64,000 nucleotides of DNA from NCBI RefSeq assembly GCF_016907475.1, contig NZ_JAFBCA010000001.1, positions 4,402,001-4,466,000 on the forward strand, given 5' to 3'. Of the stretch, positions 37,621 through 46,480 are shown one piece after another (position 1 is the first letter of the stretch; every line of letters begins with the position of its first letter). The notes beneath the pieces are model-generated. The model was not told the DNA's origin. It searched no databases and was given only the letters and a program-made list of their open reading frames with translations. Source of the stretch: Nocardioides cavernae. Its GTDB lineage: Bacteria > Actinomycetota > Actinomycetes > Propionibacteriales > Nocardioidaceae. The position numbers and the translations under genes were made by a program.

Positions 37621-39423
37621 TCAGCAGCCGGGTCGTGCCACGCCCGGGACGTCGACCGGCAGCCGGCCCGGTGCCGGAGCCTGACCGGTCAGCACCTCGA
37701 CCAGCACCTGCATCGCAGCAGGCGTGTCGCCGTAGGTGGCGATCCGTGTCGGGGCCGCCACGCGACCCAGCACCCACGGGCTGTCGGTGGCCACGGCGAC
37801 CTGGCCGTCGACGGGGGCGTCGCGGTAGCCGGTGAACCCGATCTGCGTGCCGGCCGCGAGTCGCGCGTCCTCACCGGCGTGCCACGCGTCGAGGCGCCGC
37901 TCCCGGCGGGCCTCGGCCTTCGCCCAGGCGCGCACGCGCCGCTGGTAGGCGCGCTTGCGCTCCTTCTTCCTGCGATCGGGCCTCGGCTTCGCGCTGGTGA
38001 GGTCGGCCGGCGGCGAGCGGCGGGCCAGGACCGTGATCCCGGCAGCCTGGGCTGCGGGGGTGAACGCCCCGACCGCGCTCGGGTCGCCGTAGGCGTGCAC
38101 GACGTCTCCGACGAGCCGGCCCGAGCAGGCGCCGTCGGTGACCGTCACCGCAGCGGCGGAGAGTCGCCGGGACGCTGCGGCCGCCGAACCGGGCGCCGAG
38201 CTCGGCTGCTGCCCGGACGGGGCGAGGTGGGTGAGCAGGGCGATCTGCCGCGCGGCCGCCTGCTCCAGCCGCCGGCGGGGCAGGGTGCCGCCCCGCACGG
38301 CGCGCACCAGCGCTGACCGGGCCACGGCGGGCGAGGGCGGCATCAGCAGGACGTCGGAGCCGGCGCGGAGGGCCTGCACCGCCGTACGCCCGGGGTCGCG
38401 GCCGCGGGTGACGGCGGCCATCTCCAGCGAGTCCGTCACGACGAGGCCCGCGAAGCCGAGCTCGTCTCGCAGCAGCCCGGTGACCACCTTGCGCGACAGC
38501 GACGACGGCACCCGCGGGTCCACGGCGCGCACGTCGAGGTGGCCGACCATCACCGCAGGGAGCCCGGCCTCGATGCCGCGGGCGAAGGGCACGAGGTCGG
38601 ACGCCTCGAGCTGGGCCTTCGTCCTGCCCTGCACCGGCAGGGTCAGGTGGCTGTCGGCCGGCACGGAGCCGTGGCCCGGGAAGTGCTTGATGACCGGCAG
38701 GACGCCCGCCGTGCTGAAGCCGGTGGCCGCCGCGACGACGTGCTCGGCGACGACTCCGGGTCGCGACGAGGCGGACCGCGACCCGATCGTCGGGTCACCG
38801 GGGCCCGAGGTGACGTCGGCGTCCGGGGCGAAGTCGACGGTGAAGCCGAGCCCGCGCAGCTCCGCGGCCCCTGCGGCGTACGACTCCTGCGTCAGTCGCG
38901 CGTCACCAGCGGCACCCGTGCTCATGAAGGTCGGGAACCGGGTCGCCGCACCGCGCAGTCGCTCGACCACCCCGCCCTCCTGGTCGACGCCGAGGAAGAG
39001 CGGCCACTTGCGGGGGACCTGGCGGGTCAGTGCCCGGTTGACGGCCCTGACCTGCTCGGCCGAGGCCACGTTGGCACTGAAGGCGATCACGCCTCCGAGG
39101 TGCAGGTCGCGGACCATCCGCACGGGGGCGTCGGTCCCCTGCCAGTCGGCGACGATGACCTGCCCGGCGAGGTCGGGCAGCTTCATCCGGCCGACGATCC
39201 GCGCCGCCCGGTCCAGCTCGGCCCCGGTGGGACCCCACCCCTCGGCCAGCCCGAGCTCCTCCGACGGCGTCGGCGGGACGGTCGGCGTGCTCGTGGCGGC
39301 CGTGCTCTCGGCCGTCCGCTCCTCGTCCCCGTCCGGGTCCTGTCCGTCGCACGCGGCCAGCGACGCGACGAGCACGAGGGAGGCTCCGAGGCTCACCAGG
39401 GGCTTGGCGGGGCGGGAGCGCAT
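37621..39423 (-). CDS. nagZ: Lipoprotein GH3 beta-N-acetylhexosaminidase (NagZ-like)
   Basis: 600 residues with a lipobox (LVASLAAC) about 24 residues in, so it is anchored outside the membrane. GH3 domain: LFLGVDQEGGVVERLRGAAT and the NagZ signature VIKHFPGHGSVPADSHLTLP (about 260) with the catalytic His/Asp dyad; VVTDSLEMAAV has the nucleophile Asp. A C-terminal extension of about 200 residues after 400 has a Lys/Arg-rich patch (RRKKERKRAYQRRVRAWAK) and resembles the GH3 C-terminal domain only loosely. Cell-wall turnover is likely. Start ATG at 39423 chosen over 39447 to keep the signal peptide compact. Confidence 0.85.
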   Translation of the reverse strand: MRSRPAKPLVSLGASLVLVASLAACDGQDPDGDEERTAESTAATSTPTVPPTPSEELGLAEGWGPTGAELDRAARIVGRMKLPDLAGQVIVADWQGTDAPVRMVRDLHLGGVIAFSANVASAEQVRAVNRALTRQVPRKWPLFLGVDQEGGVVERLRGAATRFPTFMSTGAAGDARLTQESYAAGAAELRGLGFTVDFAPDADVTSGPGDPTIGSRSASSRPGVVAEHVVAAATGFSTAGVLPVIKHFPGHGSVPADSHLTLPVQGRTKAQLEASDLVPFARGIEAGLPAVMVGHLDVRAVDPRVPSSLSRKVVTGLLRDELGFAGLVVTDSLEMAAVTRGRDPGRTAVQALRAGSDVLLMPPSPAVARSALVRAVRGGTLPRRRLEQAAARQIALLTHLAPSGQQPSSAPGSAAAASRRLSAAAVTVTDGACSGRLVGDVVHAYGDPSAVGAFTPAAQAAGITVLARRSPPADLTSAKPRPDRRKKERKRAYQRRVRAWAKAEARRERRLDAWHAGEDARLAAGTQIGFTGYRDAPVDGQVAVATDSPWVLGRVAAPTRIATYGDTPAAMQVLVEVLTGQAPAPGRLPVDVPGVARPGC

Positions 39424-39454
39424 CACGCCATGGTGGCACGGCACCACGGATCAC

Positions 39455-39907
39455 TCACCGTCCGCGACGGTCCGGGCGCTCCCACGGCCAGGCGCTCTCG
39501 AGCCAGGCGGCCACGGCACCTGCCAGTGGCTGGTCGAGCCCGGCCCGGTCGGCGCGTACCCACGACTGCACCTTGACGTCGTGCTGGTCCGACGCGCTCG
39601 GGTAGAGGTAGACGCACCCGATCACCTCGCGGCTGCCCGGCTCGAGCACGGTGAACGTGAATCCACGCCGCGCCTCGAAGTCCGCCGCATGCCGCGCGAG
39701 GTCGGCGAGGTTGTCCTCGAGCGACATGCCGTCGACCGGCGGCCACGACCCGTCCGCGTAGCCCGGCGTCTCGCGGACGTGCGCGATGCTCGACGACCAC
39801 GCCGCGTGGTCGGACTCGTTGTGCTGCGGCCCGAGCGGCTCGAGCACGAAGTCGTCCGTCACCAGCGACGTCGGTGGCTCGAAGTCCGCGGGCACGAAGT
39901 CGTCCAT
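39455..39907 (-). CDS. GNAT-like acetyltransferase, short
   Basis: 150 residues: DDFVLEPLGPQHNESDHAAW start, then FTFTVLEPGSREVIGCVYLY (core strands of the GNAT fold), ending RGR. The acetyl-CoA loop (R/QxxGxG/A) is not evident and the tail VKVQSWVRADRAGLDQPLAG replaces it, so catalysis is doubtful. It starts 6 nt beyond the MBL hydrolase stop and may be cotranscribed with it. Confidence 0.6.
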   Translation of the reverse strand: MDDFVPADFEPPTSLVTDDFVLEPLGPQHNESDHAAWSSSIAHVRETPGYADGSWPPVDGMSLEDNLADLARHAADFEARRGFTFTVLEPGSREVIGCVYLYPSASDQHDVKVQSWVRADRAGLDQPLAGAVAAWLESAWPWERPDRRGR

Positions 39908-39913
39908 GACGCC

Positions 39914-40561
39914 TCAGCCGGCAAGGCCGGCGCGCTCCGCGCCGATCGTGGTGTCGGGACCGTGGCCGGTGTGCACGACCGTCTCGTCCGGCAGCTCGAG
40001 CAGCCGGCGACGGATCGAGTCCTTGATCTCGTCGGCGTCGCTGTAGGAGCGGCCCGTCGCGCCCGGACCGCCCTCGAACAGGGTGTCGCCGGTGAACACG
40101 CAGCCGAGGTCGTGGACGTAGAGGCACACCGCGCCCGGCGCGTGGCCCGGGGTGTGGATCACCTTGATCGCGGCACCCCCGATCGTGAGCGTCTGGTCGT
40201 CGGCCAGGTCGACGTCCCAGAGCTCGGCGCCCTCCTCGTCGCCCCCGTGGGTCAGCTCCCACAGCGGGCGGTCGTCGGGGTGCAGCAGGATCGGCGCCCC
40301 AGTGCGGCGGCGGAGCTCCGGCGCCACGCGCACGTGGTCGTCGTGGGCGTGGGTGCACACGATCGCCTTGACGGCCCGGCCGGCGACGACCGCCATGATC
40401 GCGTCGACGTCGTGGGGGGCGTCGACGACCAGGCACTGCTCGTCGTCACCGATCACCCACAGGTTGTTGTCGACGTCGTGCGTCTCGCCGTCCAGGGAGA
40501 ACGTCCCCGAGACGACGGCATGGTCGACCCGCACCGACCGGGAAGAGGGTGAGGCGCCCAT
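39914..40561 (-). CDS. MBL-fold hydrolase, mycothiol-pathway partner
   Basis: 215-residue metallo-beta-lactamase-fold protein. Zinc motif CTHAHDDHVRVAPEL (HxHxDH, about 69-83), TPGHAPGAVCLY and FTGDTLFEGG give the remaining ligands. The ATG overlaps the stop of the mycothiol-dependent dehydrogenase by one base, so the two are coupled. MBL-fold proteins in this position are candidate S-formylmycothiol hydrolases that release formate and mycothiol; that is inference by analogy with glyoxalase II-type enzymes. Confidence 0.82.
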   Translation of the reverse strand: MGASPSSRSVRVDHAVVSGTFSLDGETHDVDNNLWVIGDDEQCLVVDAPHDVDAIMAVVAGRAVKAIVCTHAHDDHVRVAPELRRRTGAPILLHPDDRPLWELTHGGDEEGAELWDVDLADDQTLTIGGAAIKVIHTPGHAPGAVCLYVHDLGCVFTGDTLFEGGPGATGRSYSDADEIKDSIRRRLLELPDETVVHTGHGPDTTIGAERAGLAG

Positions 40562-41679
40562 CAGAACACCACCACCGAGCGCAGCACGTCGCCGTGGTGC
40601 ATCTTGTCGAAGGCGGCCTCGACGTCGTCGATGCCGATCTCCTCGGTCACGAACGCGTCGAGGTCGAGCCGGCCCTGCTGGTAGAGGTCGACGAGCATCG
40701 GGAAGTCACGCGAGGGCAGGCAGTCGCCGTACCAGGAGGACTTCAGCGACCCGCCGCGGCCGAAGACGTCGATGAGCGGGATGTCCGGCACCTTCATGTC
40801 CGGCGTCGGCACGCCCACCAGCACGACGGTCCCGGCGAGGTCGCGCGCGTAGAACGCCTGCTTCCACGTCTCCGGGCGTCCGACGGCGTCGATCACCACG
40901 TCGGCGCCGCCCTCGTGGCCGGTGCCGTCCGGCGGCGGCGTCAGCGACCGGATCGCCTCGACCGGGTCGACCTCCGAGGAGTTCACCGTGTGGGTGGCGC
41001 CCATCGAGCGCGCCAGCTCGAGCTTGCGGTCGTCGAGGTCGACGGCGATGATCCGCGCCGCCCCCGCCAGGGCCGCGCCGGCGATCGCGGCCGCGCCGAC
41101 GCCGCCGCAGCCGATGACGGCCACGGTGGAGCCGCGGCCGACGTTGCCGGTGTTGATGGCGGCACCGAGGCCGGCCATCACGCCGCAGCCGAGGAGGCCC
41201 ACGGCAGCCGCACGGGCCGACGGGTCGACCTTCGTGCACTGGCCGGCGGCGACCAGCGTCTTCTCCGCGAACGCGCCGATGCCCAGCGCGGGCGACAGCT
41301 CGGTGCCGGCGAGGTCGCCCTCGGCGAGCGTCATCTTCTGGGTGGCGTTGTGGGTGGCGAAGCAGTACCACGGCTCGCCGCGGTTGCACGCGCGGCAGTC
41401 GCCGCACACGGCGCGCCAGTTGAGGACGACGAAGTCACCCGGCTCGAGCCCGGTCACGTCCGGACCGACCGACTCGACGACACCCGCCGCCTCGTGGCCG
41501 AGGAGGAAGGGGAAGTCGTCGTTGATCCCGCCCTCGCGGTAGTGGAGGTCGGTGTGGCACACCCCGCAGGCCTGGACCTTCACCACCGCCTCGCCCGGGC
41601 CGGGATCGGGGACGTTGATCGTGGTGAGCTGCACCGGCTCGCCCTTCGCGAGCGCGACGACGGCCTGGACCTGCTGCAT
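40561..41679 (-). CDS. mscR: S-(hydroxymethyl)mycothiol dehydrogenase (formaldehyde detoxification)
   Basis: 372-residue zinc-dependent class III-type alcohol dehydrogenase. Catalytic zinc: [14 protein letters not shown] (Cys41 in this motif) with [12 protein letters not shown]; structural zinc-type segment [19 protein letters not shown] fold [19 protein letters not shown] and [18 protein letters not shown]. It belongs to the branch annotated as S-(hydroxymethyl)mycothiol dehydrogenase. Oxidises the formaldehyde-mycothiol adduct to S-formylmycothiol. The downstream MBL hydrolase likely finishes the step. Divergent from the sigma factor. Confidence 0.9.
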   Translation of the reverse strand: MQQVQAVVALAKGEPVQLTTINVPDPGPGEAVVKVQACGVCHTDLHYREGGINDDFPFLLGHEAAGVVESVGPDVTGLEPGDFVVLNWRAVCGDCRACNRGEPWYCFATHNATQKMTLAEGDLAGTELSPALGIGAFAEKTLVAAGQCTKVDPSARAAAVGLLGCGVMAGLGAAINTGNVGRGSTVAVIGCGGVGAAAIAGAALAGAARIIAVDLDDRKLELARSMGATHTVNSSEVDPVEAIRSLTPPPDGTGHEGGADVVIDAVGRPETWKQAFYARDLAGTVVLVGVPTPDMKVPDIPLIDVFGRGGSLKSSWYGDCLPSRDFPMLVDLYQQGRLDLDAFVTEEIGIDDVEAAFDKMHHGDVLRSVVVF

Positions 41680-41813
41680 GGATGTGCCTCCTGTGGATCG
41701 GGTCGACGAGAGCCTTGCAACGCAAGCCAAACAGATGCAACCACCTGCCGACGAGTCGCGTCCTCACCCGACACACCACGCGGAAGAACTCGCGGACGGA
41801 CAGGAGGTGGACG

Positions 41814-42371
41814 ATGAGCGCGACACTCGTCGACATGGGCAAGCACGACCGGCAGGCCGACAAGGACGCCGACTTCTCGGCGTACATGTCGGGGCGCCAG
41901 ACGGCGCTCTACCGGACGGCGTACCTCCTCGCCGGCGACCACGCCGGCGCCGAGGACCTGCTCCAGACGGCGTTCGCCAAGCTCTACCTCTCCTGGGACC
42001 GCATCCGCGACCGCGAGGCCCTCGACGGCTACGTCCGACGGATCATGGTCAACGAGAACAACTCGCTGTGGCGGCGGGCCTGGAAGCGCCGCGAGCACGC
42101 GACCGACACGATGCCCGAGACCGGCGCGGTCGACGTGTACGACGACGGCATGGGCGGGGCGCTCTGGTCGTTCGTCCAGACCCTGCCGCCCAAGCAGCGC
42201 TCGGTCGTCGTCCTGCGCTACTACGAGCAGCTGAGCGAGGCCGAGATCGCCGACGTGCTCGGGATCTCCGTCGGGACCGTCAAGTCGCAGGCCAGCCGCG
42301 CGCTGGCCGCGCTGCGCGCCCGTGCCCCGCACTCCCTCAACCCCCACGAGTCCGGAGACGATGCACGATGA
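41814..42371 (+). CDS. SigE-family ECF RNA polymerase sigma factor
   Basis: 185 residues. Sigma region 2: FSAYMSGRQTALYRTAYLLA and GDHAGAEDLLQTAFAKLYLS; region 4: LPPKQRSVVVLRYYEQLSEA with helix-turn-helix EIADVLGISVGTVKSQASRA (about 145-164). The SigE branch of ECF sigmas is typical of actinobacteria. ATG after CAGGAGGTGGACG. Its TGA stop overlaps the ATG of the next gene (ATGA), so the pair is coupled; the partner probably regulates it. Confidence 0.92.
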   Translation: MSATLVDMGKHDRQADKDADFSAYMSGRQTALYRTAYLLAGDHAGAEDLLQTAFAKLYLSWDRIRDREALDGYVRRIMVNENNSLWRRAWKRREHATDTMPETGAVDVYDDGMGGALWSFVQTLPPKQRSVVVLRYYEQLSEAEIADVLGISVGTVKSQASRALAALRARAPHSLNPHESGDDAR

Positions 42372-43606
42372 GCCCCACTCCCCTCGAGGACCAGGTGCAC
42401 GACGCGCTGCACCGCACCGCCGACCCCCTGCAGCGCGCCCCGTTCACCGTCACCGACGTCCGCACGCGCGCCCGTCGGATCCAGCGGCGCCGCGCCGTGG
42501 TGGCCGGTGCCGCGGTCGCCGCCGTCCTGGCGATCGCCATCCCTGTCGGCGCCGGCGTGGTCGGGCCGTCCCCGCGGAGCGACGTCCCGCCCGCGACCGA
42601 GCCGCCCGCACCCCGGATCACCGGGACCGTCCGCATCGACCCGCTCACCGCGCCCGTCGGCGCCGAGCTCGCCATGCCCCTCATCAACGTCGACGACGAG
42701 AGCCTGACCGTCGACGGCGAGACCGTCGACCTCCCCCGGCTCTACGACCAGCTGACGCCGTACGTCGAGGGGTGGATCGGCATCGCCTTCACCGACGACG
42801 TCGGCGGCCGCGCCGTGCAGGTCCTCGACCCCGACTTCCGCGTCCTCGACGAGGTGGCGCCGGCCAGCCCCCTGGCCGTGTCGCCGGACGGCTCACGCAT
42901 CGCCTGGGCCTGGTACGACGGCTCGCGCTGGACCGTCGTGGACCGGGACCGCGACGGAGCGAGGGAGGAGCGATGGACGGCGCTGCCTCCGGGTCCTCAG
43001 GACGCCCGCGTCCGTCCGGTCGGCTTCCTCCCCGGCGACGCGCTCCTGCTCGGCACGACCGATCCCGCCACCAACCGCGAGTCGGCGTCCGTCGTCGGCC
43101 CGGACGGGAGCACCACACCGCTGCCCGGCTCGCTGCGGGTGGGCTCGGTGTCGGAGGCCACCGGCCTCTACTCCGTCCAGACCAGCTTCACCGGCGACGG
43201 CTCCTGCTGGCAGGTGCGCGACGCCGGCGCAGGCGGTGCCGAGGCCTGGCAGACGTGCGACTACTCGCTGCTCGGCTTCAGCCCCGACGGTCGGCACCTG
43301 CTCGGCTTCACCGACTACCTCACACCCGACGGGTCGCCGACCATGGCGGTCCTCGACGCGGCGACCGGCGAGCGGGTGGTCGACTTCGAGCTGGTCGGCG
43401 CCCGCACCAGTGTGGTCGGCATCAACCCGGAGGTGGCCTGGGAGGACGACGACACCGTCGCGGCCACGCTCGTGGCCGGCAACCGGCAGTACGTCGTACG
43501 CCTCGCGCTCGACGGCACGGTCGAGCGGGTCGGCGGCGAGGCGGTCGACCTGCAGCCGGGTCAGGTCGCGCTCAAGCTCGCCGCCCCGGTCGACCCGCCG
43601 GGCTGA
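42368..43606 (+). CDS. Single-pass membrane protein with propeller-like exterior, sigma partner
   Basis: 412 residues: basic cytoplasmic N-terminus of about 45 residues, one TM segment AVVAGAAVAAVLAIAIPVGA (about 43-62), then an exported domain with SPDGSRIAW and SPDGRHLLGF blades that suggest a beta-propeller. Overlaps the sigma gene start-to-stop. The place and topology fit an anti-sigma-like sensor, but no ZAS zinc motif is present, so the role is inferred from position. Ends 6 nt from the convergent lipoprotein stop. Confidence 0.75.
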   Translation: MSPTPLEDQVHDALHRTADPLQRAPFTVTDVRTRARRIQRRRAVVAGAAVAAVLAIAIPVGAGVVGPSPRSDVPPATEPPAPRITGTVRIDPLTAPVGAELAMPLINVDDESLTVDGETVDLPRLYDQLTPYVEGWIGIAFTDDVGGRAVQVLDPDFRVLDEVAPASPLAVSPDGSRIAWAWYDGSRWTVVDRDRDGAREERWTALPPGPQDARVRPVGFLPGDALLLGTTDPATNRESASVVGPDGSTTPLPGSLRVGSVSEATGLYSVQTSFTGDGSCWQVRDAGAGGAEAWQTCDYSLLGFSPDGRHLLGFTDYLTPDGSPTMAVLDAATGERVVDFELVGARTSVVGINPEVAWEDDDTVAATLVAGNRQYVVRLALDGTVERVGGEAVDLQPGQVALKLAAPVDPPG

Positions 43607-43612
43607 GGAAGG

Positions 43613-44257
43613 TCACAGGCGCATCCGCTCGCTGGAGTAGCTGGCGACGACCGACTGGAACAGCTCCTGCTGCACCTCGTCCGGCACCTCGCGGTCGAAG
43701 CTCACCTGGACCTTCGTGACGTGGTTGTCCTCCCACAGAGTGGCCGCGTGCATGTCGTCGAACCTGTCCCTCGCCGTGTAGTAGCCAGCGGTCAGCCCGC
43801 CCATGAGGATGCCGTCCTGCTTCTCGTAGTTCTGCGGCTTCCGTCCGTGCGGCCAGAAGTACCTCTCGGCCTGCTTGGGCGTCAGCACGTCGCCACCCGT
43901 CGGAACCACGCTGAGCAGCACGCCACCGCTCTTCCCGTCCACGCGCCCGAGGGCGCTGTCGACGACGAAGGAGTCGAAGGTCTGCTTCCAGCCCTTGGGG
44001 ATGTTGACCCGGATGTCGCTGACATCGAGCCGCGGTCCCGATGCCGGCTCGACGGCCTCGGCCTCGGGCACGAGCAGCGGCTCGGTCGGGCTCGCGGTGA
44101 GGCTCTCGGAAGGGCTGTCCGTGGGGCTGTCGGTCGGGGACGCCGGCGAGGTGTCGGTCCCCGACGGGTCGATGCCCTCGCCGTCGCTCCCGCACGCGCC
44201 CAGCGCCAGTACGGCCGCGAGCCAGACCGCCAACGCCGCGATTCCGCGTCCACCCAT
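43613..44257 (-). CDS. Lipoprotein of unknown function
   Basis: 214 residues with signal peptide and lipobox LAAVLALGAC near 12-21. A low-complexity Ser/Thr/Pro/Glu linker (SPTDSPTDSPSESLTASPT) at about 37-57 follows, then a compact domain: VRVNIPKGW-type DIRVNIPKGWKQTFDSF and a C-terminal VKVQVSFDREVPDEVQQEL. Such short lipoproteins beside ESX-like genes are often annotated hypothetical. It diverges from the ESX-like cassette over a 142-bp gap. Confidence 0.72.
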   Translation of the reverse strand: MGGRGIAALAVWLAAVLALGACGSDGEGIDPSGTDTSPASPTDSPTDSPSESLTASPTEPLLVPEAEAVEPASGPRLDVSDIRVNIPKGWKQTFDSFVVDSALGRVDGKSGGVLLSVVPTGGDVLTPKQAERYFWPHGRKPQNYEKQDGILMGGLTAGYYTARDRFDDMHAATLWEDNHVTKVQVSFDREVPDEVQQELFQSVVASYSSERMRL

Positions 44258-44399
44258 CGTCGTACCCCCGAGTCGTTGCACGCCCAGACGGTAGCGGACG
44301 GCCCCTGTTTCCCAGCTTTTCGTCGGACGCGGGGGCGTGGTGTGAAAATGCCTTCGACAACGACGTTTCACCGCCGGGCACGGCGGGAATGGGGGACCC

Positions 44400-44846
44400 A
44401 TGCTGACCGCTGCCGACGTAGGCCTCGTGACCAACGTGATGAAGGGCATCAACGCGCCCGAGAGCCTCATCCAGAGCATCCGCACCCTGCTCACCACCAA
44501 CTCCGACGGCCTGGGCGGCACGAAGCTCATCCCCGTGGGAACCAGCCACTTCGGCGGGTCGACCAACGGCCACCGCCTCGGTGTCAACGCCCAGATGGCG
44601 CACCAGGAGGCCGAGCAGGAGTTCCAGAAGCTCGCCGACTCCCTGCGCGCCTACAGCGACGCCATCAAGCTCTGGGCCGACGACGTCCGTGACGTGGACG
44701 GCAGCACCAATGCCGAGATGACGACGCGTGCGGCTGCGCTCGCCCAGGTCAACGACACCATCGACCAGGCGCGCGACCAGTCCTCTGGCAGCACCATGGG
44801 CGACGGCCAGTACACCGAGCCCCCGGCTGCAGAGGACGGCGCCTGA
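44400..44846 (+). CDS. WXG100-like small helical protein (ESX-type substrate candidate)
   Basis: 148 residues, predicted largely helical: VTNVMKGINAPESLIQSIRT and NAQMAHQEAEQEFQKLADSL, with a helical stretch ALAQVNDTIDQARDQ near 110-125. There is no clear WXG turn, so it is a divergent relative at best. It starts with ATG after GGGGACCC and overlaps the next gene by one base. The tight pair with a long Pro/Gly-rich partner mirrors the EsxA-B/PE-PPE arrangement. Could equally be a chaperone-like scaffold. Confidence 0.6.
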   Translation: MLTAADVGLVTNVMKGINAPESLIQSIRTLLTTNSDGLGGTKLIPVGTSHFGGSTNGHRLGVNAQMAHQEAEQEFQKLADSLRAYSDAIKLWADDVRDVDGSTNAEMTTRAAALAQVNDTIDQARDQSSGSTMGDGQYTEPPAAEDGA

Positions 44847-46354
44847 TGACCGACGGAGTCGAGCGCGCCCGCCTGCGCACCTACCTCACTGGCGCCCAGG
44901 CCGAGACGAGTGACCTCGCCGGCGAGAACTGGAGGAACTGCGGCAAGATCCTCGCCGAGACCGCCGAGGCGCTGCGCAAGGGAGCCGCCAAGATCCGCGA
45001 CGGCGAGGGCGACGGGCAGGACGGTGGGCTGTCCGGGATGATGGCCGACGCCCTGCTGGCGGCCTTCGAGGACTCCTCGAGCAGCATGGAGGAGAAGGGA
45101 ACCCGCCTCGTCGGCGGCGGCGACGCCCTCATGGACGCGGCCCGTGTGATGGGCAACGCCAAGGCCGCCGAGGCCGGCATGGCCGACCTGCAGCAGCCGC
45201 CGGCCTACACGGCGCCGACCCCGCTGCCGGGCCTCCCGCCCACGCCGAAGGAGATCCAGGCCGAGGCCACCAAGCGGCACGCCGCCAACCAGGAGATGGC
45301 GTCCTACAACACGGCCCGCGCCCAGCAGGAGGCCGCCGCCGCGCAGTGGACGCAGAAGCTCGACGCCGTCTTCCTCGGCTCGATCCCGCCGATGCAGGCG
45401 ATCCACGGGCAGCCCGACCCGACCGAGCCGCCGCCGTCGGTGCCGAGCAGCCCGTCCAGCCCGTCGCTGCCGCCGACCGGGCCGCGCAGCCCCGGCACCC
45501 CCGGCGTCCCCGACCCGACGGACCCCAGGGACCCCAGGGACCCGAAGGACCCGGACAAGGACCGCGACCCGGACAAGGACCGCGACAGAGACCCCGACAA
45601 GCCCGACCCGGTCGACCCGGAGAAGCCGGACCCGGTCGACCCCACGAAGCCCGACCCGGTCGACCCGGAGCCGCGCCACCCGATCACCCACCCGACCCCT
45701 CCGACCCACCACGTGCCGGGAGAGACGAGCACGGTCACGGGCTCGTCGCAGAGCGGCGTCACCTACAACCCCTCGGCGGGCCAGGCTCCGGCCGGCCCGA
45801 GCACGGGAGGATCGGGCGGCGGCATGAACGCCGCCGCGATGGGCGCCGCAGGTGCCGCCGGAGGTGCCAGCGGCATGGCGGGCGGCATCCGGGCCGGCGC
45901 AGCTCCGGCTCCGGCCGGAAGCTCACCCGCCCGTCCGATCGGCGCGACCGGCCGCAGTGGCAGCGCGGGCGCGCTGTCGCGCCCTGCCGGCGCCGCAGGC
46001 TCGGCAGCAGCACGCGCCGGCACGGCCGGCAGCCCCGCCGCCCGCGGCGCGGGCTCGGCAGGTGCCCGAGGTGCCGGCTCGGCCGGCGCCCGTGGTGCGG
46101 GCTCGGCAGGTGCGCGCGGTGCCGGCTCGGCCGGCGGTCGTGGAGCCGGCTCGGCCGGTGGTCGCGGCGCAGGGTCCGGCACCGGGTCACGGTCCGGTGG
46201 ACGCGGATCGACCGGTGCCCGCGGCGCCGCCGGTGGCGCCAACGGTCGCGGCAGCCGCAAGGGAGACGACGACCAGGCCGCCGAGCGCGACGGTCTGGTC
46301 TACGAGCAGGACTGGCTCGGTGACGACGACGTCGCACCCGGAGTCCTCGACTGA
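44846..46354 (+). CDS. ESX-like large helical/low-complexity secreted protein
   Basis: 502 residues. Helical N-terminal domain (1-170: ENWRNCGKILAETAEALRKG, AAAQWTQKLDAVFLGS), then a Pro/Asp/Lys-rich tract with repeats such as KPDPVDP and DPDKDRD (about 200-275), a Gly/Ala/Ser/Arg tract of repeats like GAGSAGAR (about 330-475), and a terminal acidic WLGDDDVAPGVLD. The order N-helical bundle, low-complexity arm, acidic tail resembles PPE/Esx-type type VII substrates. No secretion machine (EccC etc.) lies in the window. Confidence 0.68.
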   Translation: MTDGVERARLRTYLTGAQAETSDLAGENWRNCGKILAETAEALRKGAAKIRDGEGDGQDGGLSGMMADALLAAFEDSSSSMEEKGTRLVGGGDALMDAARVMGNAKAAEAGMADLQQPPAYTAPTPLPGLPPTPKEIQAEATKRHAANQEMASYNTARAQQEAAAAQWTQKLDAVFLGSIPPMQAIHGQPDPTEPPPSVPSSPSSPSLPPTGPRSPGTPGVPDPTDPRDPRDPKDPDKDRDPDKDRDRDPDKPDPVDPEKPDPVDPTKPDPVDPEPRHPITHPTPPTHHVPGETSTVTGSSQSGVTYNPSAGQAPAGPSTGGSGGGMNAAAMGAAGAAGGASGMAGGIRAGAAPAPAGSSPARPIGATGRSGSAGALSRPAGAAGSAAARAGTAGSPAARGAGSAGARGAGSAGARGAGSAGARGAGSAGGRGAGSAGGRGAGSGTGSRSGGRGSTGARGAAGGANGRGSRKGDDDQAAERDGLVYEQDWLGDDDVAPGVLD

Positions 46355-46384
46355 GGTCCGCCTCGTTCGAGTGTCCGTGATGCA

Positions 46385-46408
46385 GGTCCCCGCTCTCGGG
46401 CGGGGACC
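46385..46408. terminator. Terminator hairpin after ESX-like genes
   Basis: Perfect 9-bp stem (GGTCCCCGC with GCGGGGACC), arms 46385-46393 and 46400-46408, 6-nt loop, 31 bp after the ESX-like stop and ahead of the tandem repeat at the tsaD 3' end. Serves both converging genes. Confidence 0.7.
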
Positions 46409-46430
46409 TTCGTCATGTCCAGGGCGGCGT

Positions 46431-46480
46431 CAGGCGACGTCAGGCGACGTCAGGCGACGTCAGGCGACGTCAGGCGACGA
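46431..46480. repeat. 10-bp tandem repeat, five copies
   Basis: CAGGCGACGT repeats at 46431, 46441, 46451, 46461 and 46471 (the last copy ends in A instead of T). The tsaD stop codon (46470-46472) lies in the array. Because the unit is 10 bp, each added copy shifts frame, yet TGA recurs in the minus strand. Confidence 0.9.

Noticed and set aside
45600..46220. Repeats in the ESX-like gene as separate repeat element
   Set aside because: They are in-frame low-complexity coding repeats, described with the gene.
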